This document shows positions 15,168 to 23,860 of a DNA stretch of 64,000 nucleotides, in pieces. Within the stretch, counting starts at the first letter, position 1. Each line of letters starts with the position of its first letter. A program made the translations under genes and the position numbers. Source of the DNA: Actinoplanes italicus (GTDB lineage Bacteria; Actinomycetota; Actinomycetes; Mycobacteriales; Micromonosporaceae); NCBI RefSeq assembly GCF_003001815.1, contig NZ_PVMZ01000007.1:310001-374000 (forward strand), given 5' to 3'. The notes beneath the pieces are model-generated. The model was given only the letters and a program-made list of their open reading frames with translations, was not told where the DNA came from and searched no databases.

Positions 15168-17918
15168 TCAGAGCGCGCTTTGCAGGGCGAGCACCCCCCG
15201 ATTGACCGCGGTGATGGCCTTCCGGGCGGTCTCCTTCACGCTCGGCGAGGTGGCCGACGCCTCCCTGACCTGGCCGAGAAGGTCGAGGACCTGCCGGGCC
15301 CAGCGGACGAAGTCACCGGCCGGCATGTCGTCGTTCTGCCCGCTGGACAGAACCCGGGCCAGCGGCTCGCCGCGGGCCCACCGATACATCGGCCAGACGA
15401 AACCGGGGTCGGGCTCACGGGTCAGTGACAGCCCGTGCTCGCTCTCGTCGGCGGCGATCTCGCCCCACAGCTTGGCGCAGGCGTCGACCGCCGCGCTGAC
15501 CGGGCCCTTGGGCACGGACCCGCGGTCCTCGCCCTCACGACGCGACTCATACAGCACCATCGACACGGCGGCGGCCAGCTCCTCGGGAGCCAGCCCGTCC
15601 CAGACTCCCTGCCGCAGGCACTCGGCGACGAGCAGGTCGGCCTCGGACCAGATGCGGCCCAGCATGCGGCCCGCCTCGGTGACCTCGCCGTCGCCGGAGA
15701 GGTAGCCGCGGGTGGTCAGCACCGCGCACACCTGGTCGAACGTGCGGGCCAGCGAGCCGGTCCGCCCGGCGACCTTGTCGCGCAGCGCGTCGGTGTCACG
15801 CAGCAGCCGGTGCCGGCGCTCGGCCCAGCGGGCGTGATCCTCGCGTTCCGGGCAGGCGTGGCAGGGGTGCTGCCGCAGCTGAACCTTGAGCAGGGCGACC
15901 TCGGCGTCCTCGCCCGGGTTGGCCCGGCTGCGGCCACTGCGGCGGCGATCCGGGTGACGGTCCAGACCGGTGGCGCTGACCTGGGCGGCCAGGTCGCGGC
16001 GAGCGCCGGGCGAGCGGTGGTTGAAGTTGCGGGGCACCCGCACCCGGGCCAGCACCTCGACATCGCCGGCGAAGTCGCCCGGGCTGACCCGGCCGGACCA
16101 CCGATCCTGGGTGAGCACCAGCGGACGCGGCTCGCCGAACCCGACAGCGGCCGGCTCCAGAACCACGGCCAGACCGGCCCGGCGGCCCTGCGGCACCCGG
16201 ATCACGTCCCCGATACGCAGTTTCTCCAGCGAGGAGACGGCGGCCGACCGTCGCTGCTGCACGCCCTGGCGGGCCAGCGACTTCTCCCGGTCGGCGATGG
16301 CGACCCGCAGCCCGAAGTACTCGTCGAAGTCGCCGTGATGGCAGGTGGCATCGGCGTCGTACGACTGCATGGTCTCGACGTTGCGCTGCACCTGGCGGGC
16401 CAGGCCGACCACCGAGCGGTCCGCCTGGAACTGGGCGAAGGAGGACTCCAGCAGCTCACGCGACTTCTCCGCGCCGACGCTGCCGACCAGGTTGACCGCC
16501 ATGTTGTAGGACGGCCGGAACGAGGAACGCAGCGGGTAGGTGCGGGTGGAGGCGAGCCCGGCCACGTGCCGCGGGTCGATGTCGGGGCTCCACAGCACCA
16601 CGGCGTGGCCCTCGACGTCGATGCCGCGGCGGCCGGCCCGGCCGGTGAGCTGGGTGTACTCCCCCGGAGTCAGGTCGACGTGCGCCTCCCCGTTGAATTT
16701 GACCAGCCGCTCCAGCACCACGCAGCGGGCCGGCATGTTGATGCCCAGCGCCAGGGTCTCGGTGGCGAAGACCGCCTTGACCAGGCCCTTGACGAAACAC
16801 TCCTCGACCGCCTCCTTGAAGGCGGGCAGCATGCCGGCGTGGTGGGCGGCGACGCCGCGCTCCAGCCCGTCGAGCCACTCCCAGTAGCCCAGGACGGACA
16901 GGTCGTCGGAGGGCAGGTGGGCCACCTTGGCCGAGACGATCCGCCGGATCTCGGCCCGCTCGTCGGGGTCGGTGAGGCGCAGCCCCGCGGCCAGGCACTG
17001 CTGGACGGCCGCGTCACAGCCGGCCCGGCTGAAGATGAACAGGATGGCCGGGAGCAGGCCGGCCCGCTCGAGGCGGTCGACGACCTCGGCGCGCGGCGGT
17101 GGCTGCCAGCGCTTGCCGCGCCCGCCTTTCCACCCGGTGGCCGCCCGGTCGGTGAAATCGAGCCGCCGGTCCATCTCGCGGGTGTAACGCAGCAGCTCGG
17201 GGTGGACGTCGTGTTTCCTGGCCGCGTCGGCGTCGTGGAACAGGTCGAACATGCGCCGCCCGACCAGCATGTGCTGCCAGAGCGGGACCGGCCGGTGCTC
17301 GCTGACCACCACCTCGGTCTCGCCGCGGACGGTGACCAGCCAGTCGGCGAACTCCTCGTAGTTGCTGACGGTCGCCGACAGCGAGACCAGCGTGACCGAG
17401 GCGGGCAGGTGGATGATCACCTCTTCCCAGACCGCGCCACGGAACCGGTCGGCGAGGTAGTGCACCTCGTCCATCACCACGTAGGCCAGGTTGCGCAGCT
17501 GGTCGGAGCCCGAATACAGCATGTTGCGCAGCACCTCGGTGGTCATCACCACCACCGGAGCGTCGCCGTTGATCGCGTTGTCACCGGTGAGGAGACCGAC
17601 CTTGTCGGCGCCGTGGCGGGCCACCAGATCGTGGTACTTCTGGTTGGACAGCGCCTTGATGGGGGTGGTGTAGAAGCACTTGCGCTCGCCGGAGCGCAGC
17701 GCCAGGTGCACCGCGAACTCACCGACGACCGTCTTGCCGGCGCCGGTCGGGGCGCAGACCAGCACGCCGTTGCCCCGCTCCACGACCTCGCACGCCTCGC
17801 GCTGGAAGTCGTCGAGGTCGAAGCCCACGTCGAGCATGAAATCGTCGAGGGCCGGGTAGGTGGCGACCCGCGCCGCCCGCCGCTTGGATGCCGCATATTT
17901 CTCGGCGGGACTCGTCAT
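15168..17918 (-). CDS. helY: Ski2/Mtr4-like superfamily 2 helicase HelY
   Basis: 916 residues, the size of mycobacterial HelY. Superfamily 2 motifs: APTGAGKT (56-63, Walker A), MDEVHYL (about 149, DEVH box), SLSATV, and QLTGRAGRRGID with the motif VI arginines, followed by a long Mtr4/Ski2-like C-terminal region. It should unwind RNA in an ATP-dependent way. The gene lies next to tatC-tatA-pafC-pafB as in Mycobacterium (Rv2092c onward). The ATG at 17918 is preceded at 7 bases by TAGCCT, so a leaderless transcript is likely. It is divergent from the HAD gene. Confidence 0.93.
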   Translation of the reverse strand: MTSPAEKYAASKRRAARVATYPALDDFMLDVGFDLDDFQREACEVVERGNGVLVCAPTGAGKTVVGEFAVHLALRSGERKCFYTTPIKALSNQKYHDLVARHGADKVGLLTGDNAINGDAPVVVMTTEVLRNMLYSGSDQLRNLAYVVMDEVHYLADRFRGAVWEEVIIHLPASVTLVSLSATVSNYEEFADWLVTVRGETEVVVSEHRPVPLWQHMLVGRRMFDLFHDADAARKHDVHPELLRYTREMDRRLDFTDRAATGWKGGRGKRWQPPPRAEVVDRLERAGLLPAILFIFSRAGCDAAVQQCLAAGLRLTDPDERAEIRRIVSAKVAHLPSDDLSVLGYWEWLDGLERGVAAHHAGMLPAFKEAVEECFVKGLVKAVFATETLALGINMPARCVVLERLVKFNGEAHVDLTPGEYTQLTGRAGRRGIDVEGHAVVLWSPDIDPRHVAGLASTRTYPLRSSFRPSYNMAVNLVGSVGAEKSRELLESSFAQFQADRSVVGLARQVQRNVETMQSYDADATCHHGDFDEYFGLRVAIADREKSLARQGVQQRRSAAVSSLEKLRIGDVIRVPQGRRAGLAVVLEPAAVGFGEPRPLVLTQDRWSGRVSPGDFAGDVEVLARVRVPRNFNHRSPGARRDLAAQVSATGLDRHPDRRRSGRSRANPGEDAEVALLKVQLRQHPCHACPEREDHARWAERRHRLLRDTDALRDKVAGRTGSLARTFDQVCAVLTTRGYLSGDGEVTEAGRMLGRIWSEADLLVAECLRQGVWDGLAPEELAAAVSMVLYESRREGEDRGSVPKGPVSAAVDACAKLWGEIAADESEHGLSLTREPDPGFVWPMYRWARGEPLARVLSSGQNDDMPAGDFVRWARQVLDLLGQVREASATSPSVKETARKAITAVNRGVLALQSAL

Positions 17919-17925
17919 GAGCACA

Positions 17926-17931
17926 AGGCTA
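17926..17931 (-). promoter_or_regulatory. Leaderless-type -10 box for helY
   Basis: TAGCCT on the minus strand, 7 bases before the helY ATG. No convincing -35 box is seen. Confidence 0.5.
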
Positions 17932-17994
17932 GTTCGTGGGTATGACAAAACGCAGCACGGTTATGGGGCCGTCGGGAGCGGTGCGACGGGTCGG

Positions 17995-18000
17995 TAAGGT
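17995..18000 (+). promoter_or_regulatory. Leaderless-type -10 box for HAD gene
   Basis: TAAGGT, 7 bases before the GTG at 18008. It decides the start among several in-frame candidates from 17936 onward. Confidence 0.45.
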
Positions 18001-18007
18001 GCACCAC

Positions 18008-18742
18008 GTGCCGCATGCCTCGAATCCCCCTCCCCATCCGGTGCGCCCCATCGAGGCCGTGCTGTTCGACTTCCACGGCACGCTGGCTCAGGTGGAGGAT
18101 CCGCTGACCTGGGTGCAGGCTGCGGCGGCGGCCTGCGGCGCCGAGCTGGACCGGGGCAAGGCGACGATTCTGGCCGACCGGCTGATGACCGCGGGCCGGG
18201 CCGGTGGTCCGACGCCGCACCGGGTTCCACCGCATCTGGCCGAGCACTGGGCCGACCGCGACCTCTACGCGCACAGCCACCGGGCCGCCTACACCGGACT
18301 GGCCGCGACCGTGCCGACGGATGTTGCGGGTCTGGCCGACGCCCTCTACGAGCGCCTGCTGATCCCGGACGGCTGGCTCCCCTACCCGGACACCGAGCCG
18401 ACGCTGCGCAAACTCCACGAGGCGGGAGTGAAGGTGGCGGTGGTCAGCAACATCGCCTTCGACATCAGGCCGCTGTTCGGCTCGTGGGGCCTGGACGGCC
18501 TGGTCGACGCGTTCGTGCTCAGCTACGAGATCGGGCGGATCAAACCCGACCCGGCGATCTTCTACCGGGCGTGCGGCCTGCTCGGGGTGGACCCGGAGCA
18601 CGCGATCATGGTCGGTGACACCCCGGCCGACGCGGGCGCCGTCAAGGCCGGTTGTGCCGCCCTGGTGCTCCCGGCCGCCGATCCGGGCAAGCCCAACGGA
18701 CTGGGGGCCGTGCTGTCACTGGCCCTGCCCCATCAGGCGTAA
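18008..18742 (+). CDS. HAD-superfamily hydrolase
   Basis: 244 residues. HAD motifs in order: FDFHGTL (motif I, nucleophile Asp; the residue two positions after it is His rather than Asp), VVSNIAFD (motif II), KPDPAIFY (motif III Lys) and MVGDTPADAGA (motif IV). Most phosphatase members have D-x-D in motif I; D-x-H here suggests altered chemistry or a haloacid dehalogenase-like activity. The helical cap lies between about 30 and 110. The start at 18008 is chosen because of the TAAGGT box; earlier in-frame starts lack a ribosome-binding site. The 3' end overlaps the convergent small gene by 10 bases. Confidence 0.83.
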   Translation: MPHASNPPPHPVRPIEAVLFDFHGTLAQVEDPLTWVQAAAAACGAELDRGKATILADRLMTAGRAGGPTPHRVPPHLAEHWADRDLYAHSHRAAYTGLAATVPTDVAGLADALYERLLIPDGWLPYPDTEPTLRKLHEAGVKVAVVSNIAFDIRPLFGSWGLDGLVDAFVLSYEIGRIKPDPAIFYRACGLLGVDPEHAIMVGDTPADAGAVKAGCAALVLPAADPGKPNGLGAVLSLALPHQA

Positions 18743-18924
18743 CGGTCCAGGACGGTCCCGCGGCGGCCCTTGCGGGCGGCGGCCTCGGCGACCGCGGCCG
18801 GCGACTCGGCCGACGGGTTGACGGCGGCTTCGGCCATCGCCTTGAACGCCTGCTTGGCGCTGCCGAAAACCGAGTTCGCGAGGCCGGCGACGGACGAGAC
18901 GTTGGTGCTGATCGAGTTCGTCAT
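18733..18924 (-). CDS. Small uncharacterised protein, 63 residues
   Basis: Rich in Ala and Ser, with the central segment GLANSVFGSAKQAFKAMAE and a basic C-terminus (ARKGRRGTVLDRYA). It has no signal peptide or membrane helix and I recognise no family. The ATG at 18924 follows an AGAGG that sits very close. Regular codon use for a high-GC genome and a clean ATG support a real gene, but its function is open. Confidence 0.6.
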   Translation of the reverse strand: MTNSISTNVSSVAGLANSVFGSAKQAFKAMAEAAVNPSAESPAAVAEAAARKGRRGTVLDRYA

Positions 18925-18965
18925 GCCTCTCCGTTCGGCCGCTCCGGCGGAATCTGACCGCCGGC

Positions 18966-19865
18966 TCACCGGAGCAACCGGACCGCACCCGGCGCACAGC
19001 TCACCTCGACCGGCAGCGGGCCGAGCCGCTCGCCGTCGGCGTACGAGACGATGCCCTCCGCTTGGATCCGCACCTCACGCCCCCGCAGCACGGTGACCCT
19101 CGGATCACGGACGTGCGTGCCCTGCCGCAGCCGCGGCTTGAGCCGGGCGATGCCGATCCGCCCCAGCGGCGCCGCGAGGATCACGTCGAGCAGGCCGTCG
19201 GCGGGATCGGCGTCGGGCAGGATCCGCATCCCGCCGCCATAGCTCGCACAGTTACCCACGGCGACGATCTCCGAGGTGAAGGAGTACTCCGTCCCGTCCA
19301 CCGACACCGTGTAACCGCGCGCCCGGAGCCGGGCCAGCTCCAGCATGATCGCGAGGTCATAACGGCGTGGCCCGCGCGGCCGGCGCATCCGGTTGGCCCG
19401 CTCGTTGACGAGCGCGTCGAATCCCGCGGCAAGGACCGCACAGAACCACCGTCGCTCACCGTGAGCATCGAGAGTCCGGGCCAGATCAAACCGGTGGGCA
19501 CGCCCATCCCGCAGCGCCGCGCTTATCCCCTCCGCCGCCTTCAACGGATCATGCGGTACGCCCACCGCGTTCGCGAAGTCGTTCCCGGTACCGGCCGGCA
19601 CCACCCCGAAGCCGACCGGCTGCCCGGCGACCGACTGCAGGGCACGATGCACCGTGCCGTCCCCACCGACCGCGACGACGGCCACCGCCCCCTCAGCGAC
19701 CGCGTCATGGCAGGCCCGCTCCGCTTCCAGGCCGCTGCCGGCCACCAGCGGCCGCACCGGATGCCCGGCCGCACCGAGGGCCTGCAGAACCCCCGGCAGC
19801 AGACCGCGGTGCCGGCCACGCCCCGCCGAGGGGTTGGCCAGCACCGCGATGAAGTCACTCGTCAC
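18966..19865 (-). CDS. Diacylglycerol/lipid kinase family protein (DagK-like)
   Basis: 299 residues, typical of the DAGK catalytic family. It has NPSAGRG at the start, VAVGGDGTVHRAL (about 64-76, nucleotide-binding GGDGT), VPAGTGNDFANAVG and, in the C-terminal sheet, GGGMRILPDADPADGLLDV. It should phosphorylate a lipid such as diacylglycerol with ATP at the inner membrane face. The GTG at 19865 fits the family N-terminus and has a TACCGT hexamer 8 bases upstream. Confidence 0.9.
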   Translation of the reverse strand: MTSDFIAVLANPSAGRGRHRGLLPGVLQALGAAGHPVRPLVAGSGLEAERACHDAVAEGAVAVVAVGGDGTVHRALQSVAGQPVGFGVVPAGTGNDFANAVGVPHDPLKAAEGISAALRDGRAHRFDLARTLDAHGERRWFCAVLAAGFDALVNERANRMRRPRGPRRYDLAIMLELARLRARGYTVSVDGTEYSFTSEIVAVGNCASYGGGMRILPDADPADGLLDVILAAPLGRIGIARLKPRLRQGTHVRDPRVTVLRGREVRIQAEGIVSYADGERLGPLPVEVSCAPGAVRLLR

Positions 19866-19911
19866 AGCCGCAGACGGTACCGCGTGCCGGCCGTCGAACC
19901 CCCGGCTGTGG

Positions 19912-20991
19912 CTAGGACGCCAGCCGGGGCCGCAGATAACGTTCGGCCGGCCGCTCGACGGCGACGAACAGCAGATGTGCGGCGCACACCGAGCCGGCCA
20001 GCAGCCCGACCGCGAGCGCTGACCGGGCGGCATCGCCGAGGTCCCGGCCGGCCACACCAGCGTCGACGGCTTTGATCAACGGCACGTGGATCAGGTACAG
20101 CGCGAACGAGCGGTCACCCAGCGCGACCAGCGACGGCGCCCGCAACGGCGTCCGATCGCCCCTGAGGTCGGCGCTCGCCGCGGCCGCGATGACGGCGAGG
20201 AAGAAGGGCAGCAGCACCGAGTCGGTGAGGATTCTCGGGATCTCGCCCTCGCTGTCGTGCGGGGCGAACAGCACCAGTGCCAGGTAGGCGCCGACGCCGC
20301 CGGCGGCCGGGATCCAGGTCGGCCACGGCGCCCGCCAGCCTCGCCGGATCGCACACGCGAGCAGGATGCCGAGCCCGAACTCGCCGAGCCGGTACAGCGG
20401 ATTGAGGTAGAGCAGGAAGCCCCAGGTGGTGTCGGGCGCGACCGCGACGACGGCGAGCGCGGCCACCACCATGAGCGTAACCGTGAAAGCGGCGAGAACG
20501 CGCAGGCGCTCCTGCCACCGGCGGGCCACCCGGATCAGGACGGGGAACACGGCGTAGAAGAAGGCCTCCGCCGCGAGCGACCAGGACGGCCCGTTGAAGG
20601 CGTAGTGCCACGCCGGGCTCGGAATCCAGACGTGTGTACAGGTCAGCACGAAGGTAAGGGCACCCCAGACCGGTTCGGCCCCGGCCAGGTAGATCACCGG
20701 AATGGTGAGGACGGTGACGACGGCGTGCGCGGGCCAGATCCGGGCGAACCGGCGGCCGTAGAAGCGGCGGGCGGTGTCGCCGGGCCGGGCCGTCCAGGCC
20801 AGCACGAAGCCGGACAGGGTGAAGAAGAAGGCGACGCCGGCGTATCCCAGGCCGACCGCCTCGTCGATCAGGTGCGGCAGATCGAGTTCGGCGCTGAGAT
20901 GGACCAGCACGACGACCGCCGCGGCGAAGAACCGGAGACTGGTCAGCGAGTTCAGGCGAGCCGCCGGGACCCCGCTGTCGGGCGTTGGCAT
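19912..20991 (-). CDS. Acyltransferase 3 family membrane protein
   Basis: 359 residues with about ten hydrophobic segments. The N-terminus shows the family signature LTSLRFFAAAVVVLVHL and then FFFTLSGFVLAW, ending in a charged tail after VERPAERYL. These integral membrane enzymes move acyl groups, often acetyl, onto sugars or cell-surface polymers. The ATG at 20991 has AGGAAGGA 5 bases upstream. It is a single gene, 46 bases from the DagK-like gene start and in the same direction. The acceptor is unknown. Confidence 0.87.
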   Translation of the reverse strand: MPTPDSGVPAARLNSLTSLRFFAAAVVVLVHLSAELDLPHLIDEAVGLGYAGVAFFFTLSGFVLAWTARPGDTARRFYGRRFARIWPAHAVVTVLTIPVIYLAGAEPVWGALTFVLTCTHVWIPSPAWHYAFNGPSWSLAAEAFFYAVFPVLIRVARRWQERLRVLAAFTVTLMVVAALAVVAVAPDTTWGFLLYLNPLYRLGEFGLGILLACAIRRGWRAPWPTWIPAAGGVGAYLALVLFAPHDSEGEIPRILTDSVLLPFFLAVIAAAASADLRGDRTPLRAPSLVALGDRSFALYLIHVPLIKAVDAGVAGRDLGDAARSALAVGLLAGSVCAAHLLFVAVERPAERYLRPRLAS

Positions 20992-21103
20992 CGGGTCCTT
21001 CCTGCCGGACCGAGCCGCCGGACGTGGCATGGCCGCCATCTGATGCTAGGCAGCGACACCTCCGGTTTCTCCCGATTCGGTGGACCCGTCCGCGGGAAAC
21101 AGC

Positions 21104-21134
21104 GCAGCCCTGGGAACCAAGGTCCCAGGGCTGC
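21104..21134 (-). terminator. Hairpin terminator after tatC
   Basis: Perfect 12-bp inverted repeat (21104-21115 with 21123-21134) and a 7-base loop, 20 bases beyond the tatC stop. Confidence 0.8.
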
Positions 21135-21154
21135 GGCCGTGCACGTTGAATCTC

Positions 21155-22120
21155 TCAGGTCATGTCGTCGTATCTACGCTCGATCGGCCTCGGCTCCTGC
21201 ACCGGGGTCGGGGCGTCGATCGCGGTGGCCGGCTCGATCCGGTCGGACACACCCACCGGAACCTTCTCCTCCTCGAGCGGCGATGTCTCGTCGTCGTCGA
21301 GGTCGGAGTAGATCTCCTTGCCCCGGCCCTTGCGCCTGTCGTTGAGCACCGCGACACCGCACGCGATGAAGTAGAGCAGCGACATGCAGGCCGCGAGCAG
21401 CGTCATCCCGAACGGTCCGGGGTCGGGGGTGGCGATCGCGGCGAACGCGAACGACACGAAGATCATGGTCCGCCACCAGCTGAGCAGCCTGCGGCCGGTC
21501 ACCACGCCGGTGAAGTTCAGCATCAGCAGCACGAGTGGGAACTCGAACGCCACACCGAACAGCAGGATCATCATGGTGACGAACTCGATGTAGGCCGTCA
21601 CCTCGAGCTGCTGCGACTCCTGGAGCACGCCGTATTCCATGACGAACTCGAGGCTGTGCTGCACCACGAAGTAGGCAAGCACCGCACCGCCGGCGAACAG
21701 CGGGGCGGCGATCGCGACGAACACGTACGCCCATTTGCGCTCGTGCCGGTGCAGACCCGGGGCGATGAACGCCCACAGCTGATAGAGCCAGACCGGGCCA
21801 CCGATGATCAGACCGAGCCACAGGGCGATCTTCAACCGGAGGATCACCGTGTCGACGGGGCCCAGGGTGATGAACTTGCACTCCGACAGGCCCGCGGCGT
21901 TCAGCACCCAGGACGTGTCCAGAGAGCAATACGGCCCCTTGAGCACGTCGAACGCCCACTTCGACAGGAGCAGGCCGACGATCAACCCGACCACGATGCC
22001 GATCGACGCGAAGAACAGCCGGTTCCGCAGCTCGCGGACGTGCTCGATCAGCGTCATGGAGCCGTCGGCGGCCTGCTGGAACTTCGTCGGTCCCTTTTTC
22101 TTACGCAGGCTCAGTGCCAT
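21155..22120 (-). CDS. tatC: Sec-independent protein translocase subunit TatC
   Basis: 321 residues with six hydrophobic segments. The N-terminal MTLIEHVRELRNRLFFA carries the conserved Glu and Arg of the signal-peptide binding site. A conserved FSFEFVMEY-like stretch appears as SLEFVMEYGV, followed by PDPGPFGMTLLA. TatC recognises twin-arginine signal peptides and forms the translocon with TatA. The charged C-terminal tail (about 260-321) is cytoplasmic. The gene starts 9 bases after tatA, forming an operon. Confidence 0.95.
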   Translation of the reverse strand: MALSLRKKKGPTKFQQAADGSMTLIEHVRELRNRLFFASIGIVVGLIVGLLLSKWAFDVLKGPYCSLDTSWVLNAAGLSECKFITLGPVDTVILRLKIALWLGLIIGGPVWLYQLWAFIAPGLHRHERKWAYVFVAIAAPLFAGGAVLAYFVVQHSLEFVMEYGVLQESQQLEVTAYIEFVTMMILLFGVAFEFPLVLLMLNFTGVVTGRRLLSWWRTMIFVSFAFAAIATPDPGPFGMTLLAACMSLLYFIACGVAVLNDRRKGRGKEIYSDLDDDETSPLEEEKVPVGVSDRIEPATAIDAPTPVQEPRPIERRYDDMT

Positions 22121-22129
22121 CGGCCCGGG

Positions 22130-22480
22130 TCAGCGGTCGTTGGTGCGGTTCTGCACCGCGGGGTCGACATACGGCTGGGCCGGCGGCTGCTGGTAGCCCG
22201 GCTGGGGCTGCTGCTGGTAACCGGCGGGCGGCGGCTGCTGCTGGTAGCCCGGCTGCTGGTAGGGCTGCTGAACGTCACCCTGCAGAGGCTGGCGGCTGTA
22301 CTGCGGCTCGGCCTTCTCCGCGACGTCGTTGTTGTCGTCGACGAGGCCCTTGGTCTCCGCTTTGATGATCCGCAGCGAGCGCCCGAGGGACCGCGCCGCG
22401 TCCGGCAGCCGCTTCGCGCCGAAGAGCAGCACGAGCACGATGACGAGGACGATGATGTGCCAGGTCTGAAAGGCACCCAT
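22130..22480 (-). CDS. tatA: Twin-arginine translocase subunit TatA with Gln/Pro/Tyr-rich tail
   Basis: 116 residues. One N-terminal membrane helix (WHIIVLVIVLVLLFGAKRLPDAARSLG contains the FGAKRLP hinge) and an amphipathic helix form the pore-lining part. The C-terminal 50 residues are a low-complexity run of QQP/GYQQQP repeats, common in actinobacterial TatA and probably flexible in the cytoplasm. The ATG has a TGGAGT ribosome-binding site. It is the first gene of the tatAC unit. Confidence 0.94.
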   Translation of the reverse strand: MGAFQTWHIIVLVIVLVLLFGAKRLPDAARSLGRSLRIIKAETKGLVDDNNDVAEKAEPQYSRQPLQGDVQQPYQQPGYQQQPPPAGYQQQPQPGYQQPPAQPYVDPAVQNRTNDR

Positions 22481-22611
22481 GGGAGACTCCAGTCGGTCGG
22501 ATCAGGTTGCGGGGTCCATCGTACGTGTGGATCCGGGTGATGTTGCCCTGCGGATGCCTCGGGTTTCTTATGATCTTGGTAAGGCTGGACAACAGGTCGG
22601 TAACCTCCCGG

Positions 22612-22860
22612 TCACCGGCCGCGGGCCGCCTGAATCTCGGCGATCTTGTCCTGGGCGCGCTCGGCCCGCTCCTGCACACCGAGCACCGTCTCCTGCAGCC
22701 GCTCGGCACCGGCCTGCAGCAGCATCGCCTCCTCCTGGCGCCGCTGCAGCCGCGTCGCGGCCCGGCGCAGACCGGAGAGACGCCCGGCAACCCTCGACGC
22801 GGCGAAGATCAGGACGAACAGCGCGACCACCACCACGGCGATCCAGACCCACATCAGCAC
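22612..22860 (-). CDS. Small membrane-anchored coiled-coil protein
   Basis: 82 residues: one N-terminal membrane helix (VWIAVVVVALFVLIFAA) followed by a charged helix with heptads (RRAATRLQRRQEEAMLLQ onward). No family is recognised with certainty; similar small proteins sit between pafC and tatA in actinomycetes, from memory. A TAGGGT box lies 7 bases before the GTG start and overlaps the end of pafC. It may be a membrane-tethered helper of the Tat system, but this is inference from position. Confidence 0.75.
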   Translation of the reverse strand: MLMWVWIAVVVVALFVLIFAASRVAGRLSGLRRAATRLQRRQEEAMLLQAGAERLQETVLGVQERAERAQDKIAEIQAARGR

Positions 22861-22867
22861 GCGCTAA

Positions 22868-22873
22868 ACCCTA
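22868..22873 (-). promoter_or_regulatory. Leaderless-type -10 box for the 82-residue gene
   Basis: TAGGGT on the minus strand, 7 bases before the GTG at 22860, lying across the pafC stop codon region. Confidence 0.5.
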
Positions 22874-23860
22874 GCGGCCCGCGCCGGAGTCCGCCCCGAG
22901 GGCGTGCGGCGCGGCGTACTGGTCGAGAGCCGTCGCCGCCTGCGCCCGGATCCGGTCCAGCAGCTCCGGCGGGCCGATCACGGTCACGTCGCGGCCCTGA
23001 CCGGCCAGGAACCGCTGCGCCCAGCCGAGGTCGGTCACCCGCATGGTGACCAGCCACTCCGGGCTGTCCTTGAGCACCTGTTCGACCGGGTAGTACTCGG
23101 TGATCCACCGGCCGCCGCGGCCCACCCGCAGGGTGACCAGCGGCAGTTCCGGGCCGGGGTGGAAGACGCCGCCGCTCACGTCGTGCGGCACCGCCCCGAC
23201 CGGCGGCGCGGACGGCTCGGTCAGCTCGGTGAAGCCGTCGATCCGGTCGATCCGGAACAACCGGGTCGCCTCGGCCCGGCGGCACCACGCCTCGAGGTAG
23301 TTGAAGCCGCCGACCATGAGCATCCGCATCGGGTCGACCACCCGGTCGGTCGTCTCGTCCCGGGCCGAGGTGTAGTAGGTGAGCCGCAGCGCGTGCCCCG
23401 AGTCCACCGCCGCGCGGATCGCGGCGAGTTTCTTCTGGTTGGCCGGCAGCCGGACCGCGACCGGGGCGTCGGCCAGGTCACCGGCCGCGTTCTCGATCTT
23501 GGCGAGCGCCCGCTCGATCCCGTCGCGGGTGCCGATGCCGGGCGTCTCGGCCAGCATCCGCAACGCCACCACCAGGGCGAGCGCCTCGTCCGGGTTCAGC
23601 CGCAGCGGCTTGTCCATCCCGGCGTCGTGGCTGATCGTCACGTGGTCGCCGTCGATCGCCATGTCGATCAGGTCACCGGGTCCGTAGCCGGGCAGGCCGC
23701 ACACCCAGAGCAGCTCCAGGTCCTCGCGCAGCTGCTTGTCGGTGACCCCCAGGTCGGCGGCCGCCTCGGAGATCAGGATGCCGGGCCGGGCCAGGAGGTA
23801 CGGAACCAGGTTGAGCAACCGGCCGAGCCGGTCCGCCGACGGCGTCCGCTGCGTGCTCAT
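22871..23860 (-). CDS. pafC: WYL-domain transcription regulator PafC
   Basis: 329 residues. An N-terminal winged helix (LGRLLNLVPYLLARPGILIS, then a DLGVTDKQLREDLELL recognition segment) is followed by a WYL domain and a C-terminal WCX extension. With PafB it forms the heterodimeric activator of the LexA-independent DNA-damage response known from mycobacteria. The start overlaps the pafB stop (ATGA), so the subunits are made together. Confidence 0.93.
   Translation of the reverse strand: MSTQRTPSADRLGRLLNLVPYLLARPGILISEAAADLGVTDKQLREDLELLWVCGLPGYGPGDLIDMAIDGDHVTISHDAGMDKPLRLNPDEALALVVALRMLAETPGIGTRDGIERALAKIENAAGDLADAPVAVRLPANQKKLAAIRAAVDSGHALRLTYYTSARDETTDRVVDPMRMLMVGGFNYLEAWCRRAEATRLFRIDRIDGFTELTEPSAPPVGAVPHDVSGGVFHPGPELPLVTLRVGRGGRWITEYYPVEQVLKDSPEWLVTMRVTDLGWAQRFLAGQGRDVTVIGPPELLDRIRAQAATALDQYAAPHALGADSGAGR

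Noticed and set aside
15435..17945. 836-codon plus-strand frame opposite helY
   Set aside because: Antisense shadow of the helicase gene, with no start signal and low-complexity composition.
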